In this document: positions 45,059 to 53,713 of the stretch, piece by piece
Numbering within the stretch: the stretch's first letter is position 1
Layout: each line of letters begins with the position of its first letter
NCBI RefSeq assembly: GCF_000613125.1
Contig: NZ_HG964497.1
Span: forward strand, 1,814,958 to 1,878,957
Source: Bacillus sp. EB01
Lineage (GTDB): Bacteria > Bacillota > Bacilli > Bacillales > Cytobacillaceae
Length of the DNA stretch: 64,000 nucleotides
Direction of reading: 5' to 3'
The notes under the pieces: generated by a model
The model's input: the letters and a program-made list of their open reading frames with translations, nothing else
What the model was told of the DNA's origin: nothing
Database searches by the model: none
Translations under genes and position numbers: made by a program

Positions 45059-47119
45059 ATGATCCCAGCAAAAATAGAACCCATTTCAATCACTCCAATA
45101 AGTGAAAAAAGCTTGGAATCCATCGTCAATTGGTTCAATCAGCGTAAACAATCGTTCTATATTTTGGGTTGGTCCTATTTAGGAAATCAGCGGCAAATGG
45201 AAGAACTTTTTTACCGTTCCATAATTAAAGTGCAAAAGGAGTTGCCTCGATTTAAGAGGGAAACATCATTTGAAATTTGGGTAACATCCATTTTCATACA
45301 TATCTGCCGTGAGCTCTCAGTTAATGGAAGTTTACAACATTTAGAGACAAGTGAACCACGACAGGATTTATTTAAAGCACTTGATCAGTTGGAAGAGTAT
45401 GAGAAAGAAGCGGTGGTTCTAAAATATATAATAGGAATCCCCTTGGAGAGTGCAGCAGGTATTCTCAGAATTACAGAGAATAAGCTGAAAGAGCATTTGT
45501 TGTCCGCGGTCCAGTCACTAAAAAAGGGAATGGGATTTGAGCTGAGCTTAAATGGCTGTAAAGAGTATCATAAAAATTACATTGATTACTTGGAACGGAA
45601 AATGGACCGGCCTGAAAAGGTTGAATTCGAGATACATATATACCATTGCCAAAACTGCCAGGAGGATTTGGCTGCTTTCCAGGATACCATATTAACTCTT
45701 CCAAAAAAGACAGAAGACTTTCATGTGCCAGCCAATTTTCTCGAGAGCCTCAAGGCCAAATTGGTAGAAAGTGAAAAGCAAAGGCAACTGAAGAACAGGA
45801 AACGTTTTAGAATCGGGATTGTTTTTGCGAGTGTTTTCTCACTTTTTATTAGTATAGAAGTTATTACAGGGGCCTTTACCAACGCTTACTATTCATATGC
45901 GGAGGAAGATCAGCAACTGCGTGCCTTTCTCCAGCAGGACCTGGGGAAGGTGCTTAACCTGGTAGCGGAAAGCGAAGGGGTTAAAATTACAATTAAAAGC
46001 GTGGTTGCTGATGATGTCCAGACTCTCGTTTTTTATGAAATAGAAGATACGGATGAAGATGATCAATATTTCATGATGTATCAAGATGGGGTTATTGTGG
46101 AGAATGAACATGAAATCATGAACCGTGCGGCATATCCGAGGCACTATTTTCCTCACCTTGAATCGAATGAAAATAAGAGAGAAAAAAACGTGTTTCGGGG
46201 AAAAATGAGTCTCTTACCCCTGGGGAAGGACAAGGGGACAATTGAGCTGAAGATCACTAAGCTTTACAAATTAATCCGTGCTTCTGATGACAGGGAGAAT
46301 TATATCCCTTACGAGAATTTGAGCTTTGAGACAGGCGAGTGGAACTTCGAGATTCCTGTAACAAAAAAGCCCTCTACGGAATATGCCTTGGATGAAGAAA
46401 CAGAAATCGAGGGGATTCCGGTTCGTTTTGATAAACTGACCATTGCTCCGACAGCGACGATTCTTGAATATGCAATTCCTTTTAGCGGTTCAGGAAAACG
46501 AATTGATGCTCTTAATTTTGGAAATCTGAAAGTAAACAATAAAAAACTTAAAGCGGATAGGTATGGCAATAATTTTGGAAATGGAATCAATGAGTGGATG
46601 ACCTACCACATGCATTTTGACCCGCTTTATGGAGAAAAGCCTATAGAAGCCAATGTTTGGATAGAATCTGCTAATTTAACGGTTGAAGACAAGAGGACCA
46701 TCGAACTGAATGCTTCAGAGAAATATCCACAAACCTTTGAATATGCAGGCAGCACAATATCCATCGACAGGGTTGAGGCTGGTGACTCAACCAATGTAGT
46801 CATAAGCAATCATGCAATTAAAAATCGGGCATTCGAGTCACTTCACTTTGAAATTTTCGGGGAGGATGGAAATACTCCAATGGAAATGGAAATGATGAAT
46901 CCGAAAGGAGTTTTTGTTGATAAAAAGGGGATTGAGTACGACCCAAATGAAATCACTTTCGTTTATGAGAAACTCGAACAACCGCGTTATTTCTTTACGG
47001 AAGAAAATATTATGTTCCGTAGTAAGAATGAAGGAGATAATATCCCGAAAATTCTCGAGATCTATAGCTATACCACAACAAAATTTTTGAATGAAATGGT
47101 AAAGATTTCGTTGGAATAA
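45059..47119 (+). CDS. Single-chain ECF-sigma-like / anti-sigma zinc finger / membrane / DUF4179-like protein (686 aa)
   Basis: Residues ~30-85 resemble ECF sigma region 2 (LGNQRQMEELFYRSIIKVQK, then RETSFEIWVTSIFIHICRE). Residues ~103-157 resemble region 4 (LEEYEKEAVVLKYIIGIPLE, SAAGILRITENKLKEHL). A ZAS anti-sigma finger follows: H193-x3-C197-x2-C200, with C167 upstream. One membrane helix spans ~251-273. The remaining ~410 residues form an extracellular DUF4179/DUF5643-like domain. Normally these are two genes, sigma and anti-sigma. Start ATG 45059 follows AAGGGGG; the longer frame from 44990 lacks a ribosome site. The linkage is seen directly; regulation is inferred. Confidence 0.82.
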   Translation: MIPAKIEPISITPISEKSLESIVNWFNQRKQSFYILGWSYLGNQRQMEELFYRSIIKVQKELPRFKRETSFEIWVTSIFIHICRELSVNGSLQHLETSEPRQDLFKALDQLEEYEKEAVVLKYIIGIPLESAAGILRITENKLKEHLLSAVQSLKKGMGFELSLNGCKEYHKNYIDYLERKMDRPEKVEFEIHIYHCQNCQEDLAAFQDTILTLPKKTEDFHVPANFLESLKAKLVESEKQRQLKNRKRFRIGIVFASVFSLFISIEVITGAFTNAYYSYAEEDQQLRAFLQQDLGKVLNLVAESEGVKITIKSVVADDVQTLVFYEIEDTDEDDQYFMMYQDGVIVENEHEIMNRAAYPRHYFPHLESNENKREKNVFRGKMSLLPLGKDKGTIELKITKLYKLIRASDDRENYIPYENLSFETGEWNFEIPVTKKPSTEYALDEETEIEGIPVRFDKLTIAPTATILEYAIPFSGSGKRIDALNFGNLKVNNKKLKADRYGNNFGNGINEWMTYHMHFDPLYGEKPIEANVWIESANLTVEDKRTIELNASEKYPQTFEYAGSTISIDRVEAGDSTNVVISNHAIKNRAFESLHFEIFGEDGNTPMEMEMMNPKGVFVDKKGIEYDPNEITFVYEKLEQPRYFFTEENIMFRSKNEGDNIPKILEIYSYTTTKFLNEMVKISLE

Positions 47120-47128
47120 CAGGATGAA

Positions 47129-47251
47129 GTGAGAGGAAAGATTTCGCGGAAGACCCAGGGTAACCTTATTCGGTATGCCCTTGTTGTTTTTTTGATTTTT
47201 ACACTGTATTTCAAGTTGGGTGTTGGAAAATGGAACCGGGAGAATCCTTAA
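47129..47251 (+). CDS. Possible small basic single-helix membrane protein (40 aa)
   Basis: Translated by hand from GTG 47129, 9 bases after the preceding stop. A basic start (RGKISRKTQGN) leads to one hydrophobic helix (RYALVVFLIFTLYF) and a basic end KWNRENP. The ribosome site AGGAT is weak, so expression may rely on coupling to the sigma/anti-sigma gene. No family is recognised. Confidence 0.35.
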   Translation: MRGKISRKTQGNLIRYALVVFLIFTLYFKLGVGKWNRENP

Positions 47252-47416
47252 AAACATAGAGTTTAAGAACTACTAAAAAATCTAAATTTATTTGGTGTGG
47301 AACGCGAAAAGACCTATGCATTTTTGGTAACTAGGTACTTTAGTAGTATAGTTCTTCATTTCTAAGTCCATAAATGCCACTTTGTATGCATTTATTTATA
47401 CGTAAGAGGGAATATA

Positions 47417-47482
47417 ATGAAAATAATAGACGGAATTTTCTTTATTTTGATAGAGTCTTATGAAAACTGGAGGGTCATATGA
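47417..47482 (+). CDS. 21-codon upstream ORF overlapping the DUF4145 gene
   Basis: AGAGGG precedes ATG 47417; the peptide MKIIDGIFFILIESYENWRV ends in I, and its TGA overlaps the next ATG (ATGA). This is a standard coupling arrangement. It may be a leader peptide only. Confidence 0.35.
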   Translation: MKIIDGIFFILIESYENWRVI

Positions 47483-48165
47483 GAAGAATTAGGAAAAGCT
47501 CTATTATCTCTTATAGCCATTATGGACATTCCAAAGTTCCAAACAACATTCAAACAGCTTGTCCCAAGTGCGGGAAAACAAGCAACTTTTTAATCAAAGC
47601 AAATTATCAGGCAGGCAAAAATGGTTTTTTGACAGAAGGCTCGTGCTCATCCTGCAAAAAGGAATCCACATTTTCTATGATTTTAAAAGATGTTCCAGAT
47701 GACATAGGCAGTGATATAGATGTTTATATCTATGACCCCCGGTCTTCTAAACAACCAATTAACCAACTAGAACAGCTCCGGGACATACCTCCGGATTTAG
47801 TCCGGGCCTACCGTTCAGCATTAAATATATATCAGATGAAGGACAATGCCGCCACAGCGGTGATGTCAAAACGTGTTATTGAAAGCATTTTTAAACATTT
47901 TACAGGCGATAAAGGGAATCAGCCCCTTTCTGAGCAAACAGAACGGATATTGGAGAATTTGGACTTAGTGAAGCCTATCCGTTATCTAGACCAGCTTCTT
48001 CACCCCGACAATCCTTTTTATCAAATTTTGGAGTTGGAAAAGGATTTGGATGATGAGACTGCTGCTTATCTAATGGACCTTTTGGAGAGTTTAATCGATT
48101 ATCTGTTTGTCCTTCCAGGAAACATTGAAATTGCTTACACGAACATCCAGCAAAAAATTAAATAG
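47479..48165 (+). CDS. DUF4145 domain protein with N-terminal zinc ribbon (228 aa)
   Basis: Zinc ribbon CPKCG ... CSSCKK (about 28-60), followed by a helical DUF4145 domain (RAYRSALNIYQMKDNAATAV, MSKRVIESIFKHF). DUF4145 occurs in defence-associated and stand-alone proteins, but its activity is unknown. ACTGGAGGG precedes the ATG. It is isolated, with no restriction-modification or toxin neighbour. Confidence 0.82.
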   Translation: MRRIRKSSIISYSHYGHSKVPNNIQTACPKCGKTSNFLIKANYQAGKNGFLTEGSCSSCKKESTFSMILKDVPDDIGSDIDVYIYDPRSSKQPINQLEQLRDIPPDLVRAYRSALNIYQMKDNAATAVMSKRVIESIFKHFTGDKGNQPLSEQTERILENLDLVKPIRYLDQLLHPDNPFYQILELEKDLDDETAAYLMDLLESLIDYLFVLPGNIEIAYTNIQQKIK

Positions 48166-48193
48166 AAGAAGGATATCAGTGCTTCCATGATAT

Positions 48194-48234
48194 AGGTGCC
48201 TGACCCCATATGTACTTCGGGGAGAAGGTGCCTT
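48194..48234. repeat. Degraded CTGACCCC-type interspersed repeat
   Basis: AGGTGCCTGACCCC and CGGGGAGAAGGTGCCT flank a 10-base centre. Compare the GGGGTCAGACCCC palindrome at 3049. Confidence 0.4.
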
Positions 48235-48442
48235 TGTTTTTTTTTTTGCTGCTGGCTGGATAGCAGTTTCGACGACATTTATTAAAACAACTACTGCTAT
48301 GTCACGCAAAAAGGAACACAATAAAATGCACTCAAGTTAAAAACTGAATGCATTTTTAGATGGACATTTTATATTGGGACACAAATTCCGCGGGGCTTTT
48401 TCGACATCTACATATCCTGTTTTCTCAAGGCCCCAATCAAAT

Positions 48443-48462
48443 TTAATCAAACGTTTGATTAA
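48443..48462. promoter_or_regulatory. 20-bp perfect palindrome, TetR-type operator lookalike
   Basis: Arms TTAATCAAAC / GTTTGATTAA with no spacer. The TCAAACGTTTGA core resembles operators of TetR-family repressors. It sits between the 3' ends of two convergent genes, so no gene in the window is an obvious target. Confidence 0.5.
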
Positions 48463-48565
48463 CAAAAATCCGACAACATTAGATAATACCATTGTCATTC
48501 TATCTATTTATCAATTTGACTTTTGAAATCACCTGTGATTTAAAATTATGTAAGAGAAGGGGTGT

Positions 48566-49177
48566 TTAGAGTAAATCCTTTTCATCTATTTTCATGTCTT
48601 TATGATAATATTCCAGATCACGTTCATTGATTTTCCGCATTACCCTGCAAGGGCTTCCCACGGCTATAACATTTGCTGGAATATCCTTGGTAACCACACT
48701 GCCAGCACCGATCACTGTATTTTCTCCAATTCGGACTCCAGGCAGGATAATGGAACCTGCGCCAATCCAAACATTATCCTCAATAACTACTGGGAGGTTA
48801 AACTGGGCACCATTTCTCCGTAATTCAGGATGAATCGGATGAGTTCCCGCATCAATCGTTACATTTGGTCCAATAAGTACATTATTGCCTATATAGATAT
48901 CGGTGTCATCTACTAATGTCAGGTTGAAATTGGCGTAGACATCATTTCCTATATGTGTATGCCGTCCCCAGTTTGCATGAAGTGGAGGTTCAATATAGAC
49001 GTTGGTGCCTACTTCAGCAAACAATTCGGTTAAAATCCCCTCCCTCTTTTCTACCTCGGAAGGCCTGGTATGGTTAAAGTCATACAATACGTCCAAACAT
49101 TGCATCTGCTCTTTCATCAAACCTTCATCGTTCGCGTAATACAATTTCCCGCTTTTCATCTTATCCTTAATGGACAT
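48566..49177 (-). CDS. Maltose/galactoside O-acetyltransferase-like protein (203 aa)
   Basis: Left-handed beta-helix acetyltransferase. N-terminal MAC domain (KMKSGKLYYANDEGLMKEQ) and hexapeptide repeats such as IGNNVLIGPNVTI and IGAGSIILPGVRI. The catalytic His is in DAGTHPIHPELR. It acetylates a sugar using acetyl-CoA; the physiological acceptor is unknown. The ATG at 49177 starts MSIKDKMK. Confidence 0.9.
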   Translation of the reverse strand: MSIKDKMKSGKLYYANDEGLMKEQMQCLDVLYDFNHTRPSEVEKREGILTELFAEVGTNVYIEPPLHANWGRHTHIGNDVYANFNLTLVDDTDIYIGNNVLIGPNVTIDAGTHPIHPELRRNGAQFNLPVVIEDNVWIGAGSIILPGVRIGENTVIGAGSVVTKDIPANVIAVGSPCRVMRKINERDLEYYHKDMKIDEKDLL

Positions 49178-49321
49178 ATATAATCACTTCCTTTATTGAA
49201 TAGTATCTCAATCAAATTGATGTGCTCAAGGTAAATGAATAGCCATTATTTCTTTTTGTGAGTTTTATCATATTTCGGATTTTTTTGTTTTTCTATAATA
49301 GTTTTAGGAGGTGGATAGTAG

Positions 49322-49498
49322 ATGAAAGTAAATTACCCATTAAAAAATTCTGTGGAAATAAAAGAAATAAAAGAAATGCTCAAGCCATTCGGCGGCAGGT
49401 GTGCCAAAATTGTTGATAGCACCCTTGAATTTCAAATTAAAGATGAGAAGCAGACAGAAGCGTATGAATTTTTGAAGGAAAATGGATATATCGAATAA
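49322..49498 (+). CDS. Small protein of unknown function (58 aa)
   Basis: Strong ribosome site TAGGAGGTGG and ATG at 49322. It encodes MKVNYPLKNSVEIKEIKEML, then KPFGGRCAKIVDSTLEFQIK, and ends YEFLKENGYIE. A small alpha/beta-looking soluble protein. Too short for the usual 60-codon limit. Family not recognised. Confidence 0.65.
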   Translation: MKVNYPLKNSVEIKEIKEMLKPFGGRCAKIVDSTLEFQIKDEKQTEAYEFLKENGYIE

Positions 49499-49559
49499 AT
49501 TCAATTAGCCATGTTCCTAGGTCAGAAAAGTTATGGAGTTAGACTATATATAATTTAGC

Positions 49560-49595
49560 AAACTGCATTCCTTTTTTTAAGGGTGCAGTTTTTTG
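49560..49595 (+). terminator. Terminator
   Basis: AACTGCA / TGCAGTT stem, T6. Confidence 0.8.
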
Positions 49596-49773
49596 GTGGA
49601 AGTTGAATGGAAACTCCTACTCCTTTTTTCAATCCTGAATGATATGTTAAAATCTACTAGGTGTTTAATAATTTGTTATTCTGTTTTATACTAGGTGAAG
49701 TGTGTCAAAAATTTTAGCGCCGTAAGAGGCTCTTTTAATAGAAGTGTGAAAATGAATGAAGGAGGAGAACCGA

Positions 49774-51171
49774 TTGACAATCAATGCTGAAACAATGGTT
49801 GCGGACATCCACCGGTTGGATGAGAAGGGTTCGGGCCAGGCTGCTATCTGGCGTGAAAATGAACATGGCAACTTAAAGAAGTTGAAACTGACTATTCCCC
49901 TTACTCTCCCTGGCGAAAAAGTGAGTGTAACAGTGGACAGGCCTGAAAAAAGAAGATGGAGAGCACTACCAAATGAAATATTGGAGACTCATCCTGAAAG
50001 AACAGCCCCTCCATGTCCGCATTTTGAAAAATGTGGCGGATGCGTGTGGCAGCACTGGGAATACGAAGGTCAGTTAAAACAAAAGACGAATCATGTGAAA
50101 CAAGCGATAGAATCGCAGGGCTTCGATCCAAATTTAGTCTTCGATACTATCGGAATGGACAATCCCTGGCATTACCGCAATAAGATGGAGTTCACGTTTG
50201 CTCCGGACGGGACACTTGGCTTGCATGAACAAGGGAATTTCCGGAAGATCATTTCACTTGAAACTTGTTTGATTGCAGGTAAAGAGATGGTCGAGGCATC
50301 GATGGAAGTTGCCGATTGGGCAAAAAATCATCAATTGAGCGGGTATAATAAGGACTTGCATGAAGGCTTGCTGCGGCACTTGATGGTTCGACAATCATTT
50401 GCAACAGGTGAAATGATGCTTGCTCTGTTTGCGACTGAGGCACCGGATGCTGCTCATTTGAAAGCGGCGGCTGATGATTTAGTAACGCGAATTACTGAAA
50501 AGTTCCCTCAAGTAAAAAGCTTATTATGGCTGGAAAATACGGATTGGGCTGACCGTACTCAATCAGAAAAGAGCCATATCCTGGCTGGGCGCGATTTCAT
50601 TTATGATGAAATGGATGGATACCGGTTCCGATTATGGTTTGATACCTTTTTCCAGACGAATCCGACCCAGGCGCAAAAGCTGGTTGAATTGGCAATCAAA
50701 ATGGGTCAGCCGAAAAAGTCAGAGAAGATGATTGATTTGTTCTGTGGTGTCGGAACGTTTTCACTTCCGTTCGCGAATAGGGTAGGAGAACTTGCAGGCA
50801 TAGAAATAGTTGAGACATCCATTGAATCCGCTAAGCGCAATGCTGCGGATAATGGAATTGATAACACAACCTTCCTCGCAAAGGATGCGAGAAAAGGAAT
50901 TGACGAAATCCTTGAGAGCTTTGGAAAGCCAGAACTATTGCTGCTTGACCCGCCAAGGTCAGGCGCTGGCGGAAAAGTAATGAGGAGAATCGGGCGGGCT
51001 AAACCAGAACGAATTGTCTATGTATCATGTAATGTAGATACATTTGCTACTGATATTAAGGAACTTGAACAGTTCGGCTATACCCTTGAGGTAGTTCAGC
51101 CAGTTGATCTTTTTCCACACACCGTTCATGTTGAAGCTGTTGCGAAATTGATACTGAAAGAAGGCAACTGA
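49774..51171 (+). CDS. Second class I SAM-dependent RNA m5U methyltransferase (465 aa)
   Basis: TRAM-like start, iron-sulfur cysteines CPHFEKCGGCVWQH, SAM motif IDLFCGVGTFSLPFA, LLDPPRSGAGGK, and catalytic Cys in YVSCNVDTFA. It is a paralogue of the gene at 38475, with ~30% identity by eye in the conserved blocks. Likely 23S rRNA target; which paralogue is RlmCD cannot be told from sequence. The TTG at 49774 follows AAGGAGGAG; the ATG at 49756 overlaps that site. Confidence 0.88.
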   Translation: MTINAETMVADIHRLDEKGSGQAAIWRENEHGNLKKLKLTIPLTLPGEKVSVTVDRPEKRRWRALPNEILETHPERTAPPCPHFEKCGGCVWQHWEYEGQLKQKTNHVKQAIESQGFDPNLVFDTIGMDNPWHYRNKMEFTFAPDGTLGLHEQGNFRKIISLETCLIAGKEMVEASMEVADWAKNHQLSGYNKDLHEGLLRHLMVRQSFATGEMMLALFATEAPDAAHLKAAADDLVTRITEKFPQVKSLLWLENTDWADRTQSEKSHILAGRDFIYDEMDGYRFRLWFDTFFQTNPTQAQKLVELAIKMGQPKKSEKMIDLFCGVGTFSLPFANRVGELAGIEIVETSIESAKRNAADNGIDNTTFLAKDARKGIDEILESFGKPELLLLDPPRSGAGGKVMRRIGRAKPERIVYVSCNVDTFATDIKELEQFGYTLEVVQPVDLFPHTVHVEAVAKLILKEGN

Positions 51172-51191
51172 CCCTCGGGTCGTTGCCTTTT
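51161..51191 (+). terminator. Terminator overlapping the gene end
   Basis: AAGGCAAC / GTTGCCTT with inner GACCC/GGGTC, T4. Confidence 0.85.
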
Positions 51192-51283
51192 AGGTTTCCG
51201 TCAATTGAATTTTAGTGATTTTAATCATGTTATTAGATGCAAAAAGGAACCTTTTTCAAAGAGGATATTATTTAAATAAGAAT

Positions 51284-51589
51284 CTATTTTACCGGGCCGT
51301 TAGTAATCTCAGTAAGTTTAGAATTAATTGCAAAGATCTTTGCGTTGACATCTGTTATGCCAAAGCCGGCTAATCTTTTGGAATGCATGTCCAAATATTT
51401 TTCAGAGGTTTCTTTTGTTTCAAAAATATAAATTCCGCCTGCTTCCTTTGTTTCAGGACGTTCTGTCCAAATTTTCCACATGAAGCCATCCTCTTCATTA
51501 ATGCTCTTCGCTAAATCAGAGAACGCCTCTGCCATTTCATCTCCGAATGGTCCATCCATTTTAAAATCCACTTGTAATACATATGCCAT
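51284..51589 (-). CDS. YdhR-family putative monooxygenase (101 aa)
   Basis: Dimeric alpha-beta-barrel small protein. MAYVLQVDFKMDGPFGDEMA, DGFMWKIWTERPETKEAGGI and YIFETKETSEKYLDMHSKRL are the family blocks. Activity is unproven for the family. The ATG at 51589 follows AAAAGGAG by 7 bases; the ATG six bases upstream is too close to it. Confidence 0.85.
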   Translation of the reverse strand: MAYVLQVDFKMDGPFGDEMAEAFSDLAKSINEEDGFMWKIWTERPETKEAGGIYIFETKETSEKYLDMHSKRLAGFGITDVNAKIFAINSKLTEITNGPVK

Positions 51590-52200
51590 TGTCATTCTCC
51601 TTTTTAAAATTTATAGGTTTGAAAATTTTTGGATTTCCTAGTGCTAATGCTCTTTTGAATGCTTATCACTTTATCCAAAATGAAGCAATCTCTATGATTT
51701 GCTCTACGATTGAATGTTATCCAATAATAAAGTTCATCAAAACCAATAGTTTATGGGATTTGTTGTTTATACAACACATTCAAGTATTTGTTGAAAAAAG
51801 TAGATTGAAGATGGACGTTCGGGATGCCTTTTTTGTAGATTGGGCTTTTTCTTCATTTAGTGTTATGCTCCGAATCTGCTCTTACAGGGGGCATGAATAA
51901 TAATCCACAGAGTTAAAAAATACGGCAAAGATGAATGATTTGGTGCATTTGCACAATGATTTTTGTTAAACCGTCAATAGTTGAAAAATTAATTTAAGCC
52001 TATAATGAAAGCGTATTCTATGAAAGGGCTTTTATAGTAAGACTGATAGGGGGCATCTTAAATCTTATTAAATTCTAGCAACGAATCAGTTCTTTGTGCA
52101 AAATTATAAAGCAATGATATATAGAATGCAGAACTGCGATTTCAATTTTAAGAAAGATATTTCATTCTAAACAACAACATGAGGAGTAGGAGGAATTTAT
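51590..52200. other. AT-rich gap before the glycerate permease
   Basis: No gene is supported; a 105-codon plus-strand frame (51583-51900) has no ribosome site. TATAAT at 52001-52006 has TTGAAA only 14 bases upstream. Next to it TGAAAGCGTATTCT (52006-52019) is a cre-like sequence with two mismatches. Catabolite control of the permease is possible but weakly supported. Confidence 0.45.
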
Positions 52201-53502
52201 ATGGCAGCATCAATAGATATTAGCTGGGTTGGCGCTTTACTTGGTCTGGCGCTTGCAATTATTTTAATTTTGTTTAGACTCGCTCCAACGTATTCATTAA
52301 TTTTAGGCGCGATTGTTGGCGCTTTCATCGGCGGGGCCAACTTTTCAGAAGTAGTCTCCATTCTAGTTTCAGGAACTCAAAGTGTACAAGGTACAGTTAT
52401 TAGGATAATCGCTGCTGGTGTTTTTGCTGGTGTCATGATGGAATCGGGAGCAGCGGAAAGCATTGCGAAAGCGATTGTAGAAAAACTCGGCGGGACAAAA
52501 GCGATGCTGTCCCTGGCATTGGCTACGATGATTATTACCGCAGTAGGTGTATTCATTCCTGTTGCTGTACTGATTGTTGCACCAATCGCATTGTCTGTCG
52601 GTAACAAAATGGGTTATTCCAAAATTGCTTTGCTTGTAGCTTTATCTGGCGGTGGTAAAGCAGGTAATATCATCTCCCCTAATCCGAATACGATTGCGGC
52701 AGCGGGTGGGTTTGACCTTGACGTTAACCAAGTCATGATCGGTGGTTTTGTTCCTGCTGTTTTCGGAGTTGTTGTAACTGTTATTATCGCGTCAATTATT
52801 AAGTATAAAGGTACAAAGGTATCGGATGAGGAAGCAGCCGAATTGGAAAAGGCTAGTTCCACGAATTTGCCTGCATTATCAAAAGCCCTTGTCACTCCAA
52901 TCATTGCTATTGTTCTTTTAATGATGAGCCCTATCGGTTCCATGCTTGGAATCGATGCTCTTGCTGAATTGAAAATCGATTCATTGTTTATCCTGCCGTT
53001 TGCAGGGTTAGTTGGTACGATTGCTCTGGGTAAAAGAAAACAATTCTTGGATTTTAGTACTTCCGGATTAAATAAAATGACACCTACCATCCTCATCATC
53101 ATAGGGGCGGGTGCGATTGGCGGATTAATTACATCTTCGGATCTTCCAGCCCAAGTTGTTAGCTTGGTTGAAACTTCAGGTATATCTGGTACGTTCCTTG
53201 CACCAATTGCAGGTATTTTAATGGCAGCAGCGACGGCTTCCACATCAACTGGTGTTATCCTGGCTACTGGCTCGTTCTCGGATGCAATACTTGAAACTGG
53301 AGTTGCACCACTTTCTGCGGCAGTTATGACACATGCAGGTGCTACAGTAATAGACCACTTGCCACACGGAACGTACTTCCATGTGACACGAAATGCCATG
53401 AACATGAGCATGAAAGAGAGAATGAAAGTTGTCGGATATGAAAGCATCGTTGGTTTAACAATGACAATTGTAGCTGTAATCTTGTTCGGGTTTATTTTAT
53501 AG
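52201..53502 (+). CDS. GntP-family permease, probable glycerate importer (433 aa)
   Basis: About 12 membrane helices. LSGGGKAGNIISPNPNTIAA and MTHAGATVIDHLPHGTYFHV are GntP-family signatures. GntP carriers import gluconate and related acids; the following glycerate kinase gene points to glycerate. TAGGAGGAAT precedes the ATG. A structured repeat separates it from the kinase gene. Confidence 0.88.
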   Translation: MAASIDISWVGALLGLALAIILILFRLAPTYSLILGAIVGAFIGGANFSEVVSILVSGTQSVQGTVIRIIAAGVFAGVMMESGAAESIAKAIVEKLGGTKAMLSLALATMIITAVGVFIPVAVLIVAPIALSVGNKMGYSKIALLVALSGGGKAGNIISPNPNTIAAAGGFDLDVNQVMIGGFVPAVFGVVVTVIIASIIKYKGTKVSDEEAAELEKASSTNLPALSKALVTPIIAIVLLMMSPIGSMLGIDALAELKIDSLFILPFAGLVGTIALGKRKQFLDFSTSGLNKMTPTILIIIGAGAIGGLITSSDLPAQVVSLVETSGISGTFLAPIAGILMAAATASTSTGVILATGSFSDAILETGVAPLSAAVMTHAGATVIDHLPHGTYFHVTRNAMNMSMKERMKVVGYESIVGLTMTIVAVILFGFIL

Positions 53503-53537
53503 GCTGTGTAAATGGATATTGTTGAATTTATAGCAGT

Positions 53538-53667
53538 GTTGATTGGAGCGGAAGGCGCGAAGACTCCTGTGGGGGCAGCGGGACAGGTGAGACCCCGCAG
53601 GAGCAAAGCGACGAGGAGGCTCACCGCCCGCCCCACGGAAAGCGAAGCGCCGGTAGCGGAAATCAAC
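53538..53667. repeat. GC-rich palindromic intergenic repeat (~130 bp)
   Basis: Bounded by GTTGATTGGAGCGG and GCGGAAATCAAC, which are near inverted copies. Inside, CTCCTGTGGGG pairs with CCCCGCAGGAG, and GGTGAG with CTCACC. GC content is far above the surroundings. Similar sequences recur in intergenic DNA of many Bacillus-group genomes. It lies inside the glycerate operon and may form a stable RNA fold or terminator. Confidence 0.8.
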
Positions 53668-53713
53668 AGACTTGTTTAACACAGCCATTTTATAAAAAAA
53701 AGGAGTGATAACC

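Noticed and set aside
51583-51900. 105-codon plus-strand frame.
   Set aside because: It overlaps the start of the divergent YdhR-like gene, has no ribosome site, and has the composition of AT-rich intergenic DNA.
52614-53666. 350-codon minus-strand frame.
   Set aside because: It is antisense to the GntP-type permease. Its Ile/Pro/Ala-rich composition is typical of a shadow frame.
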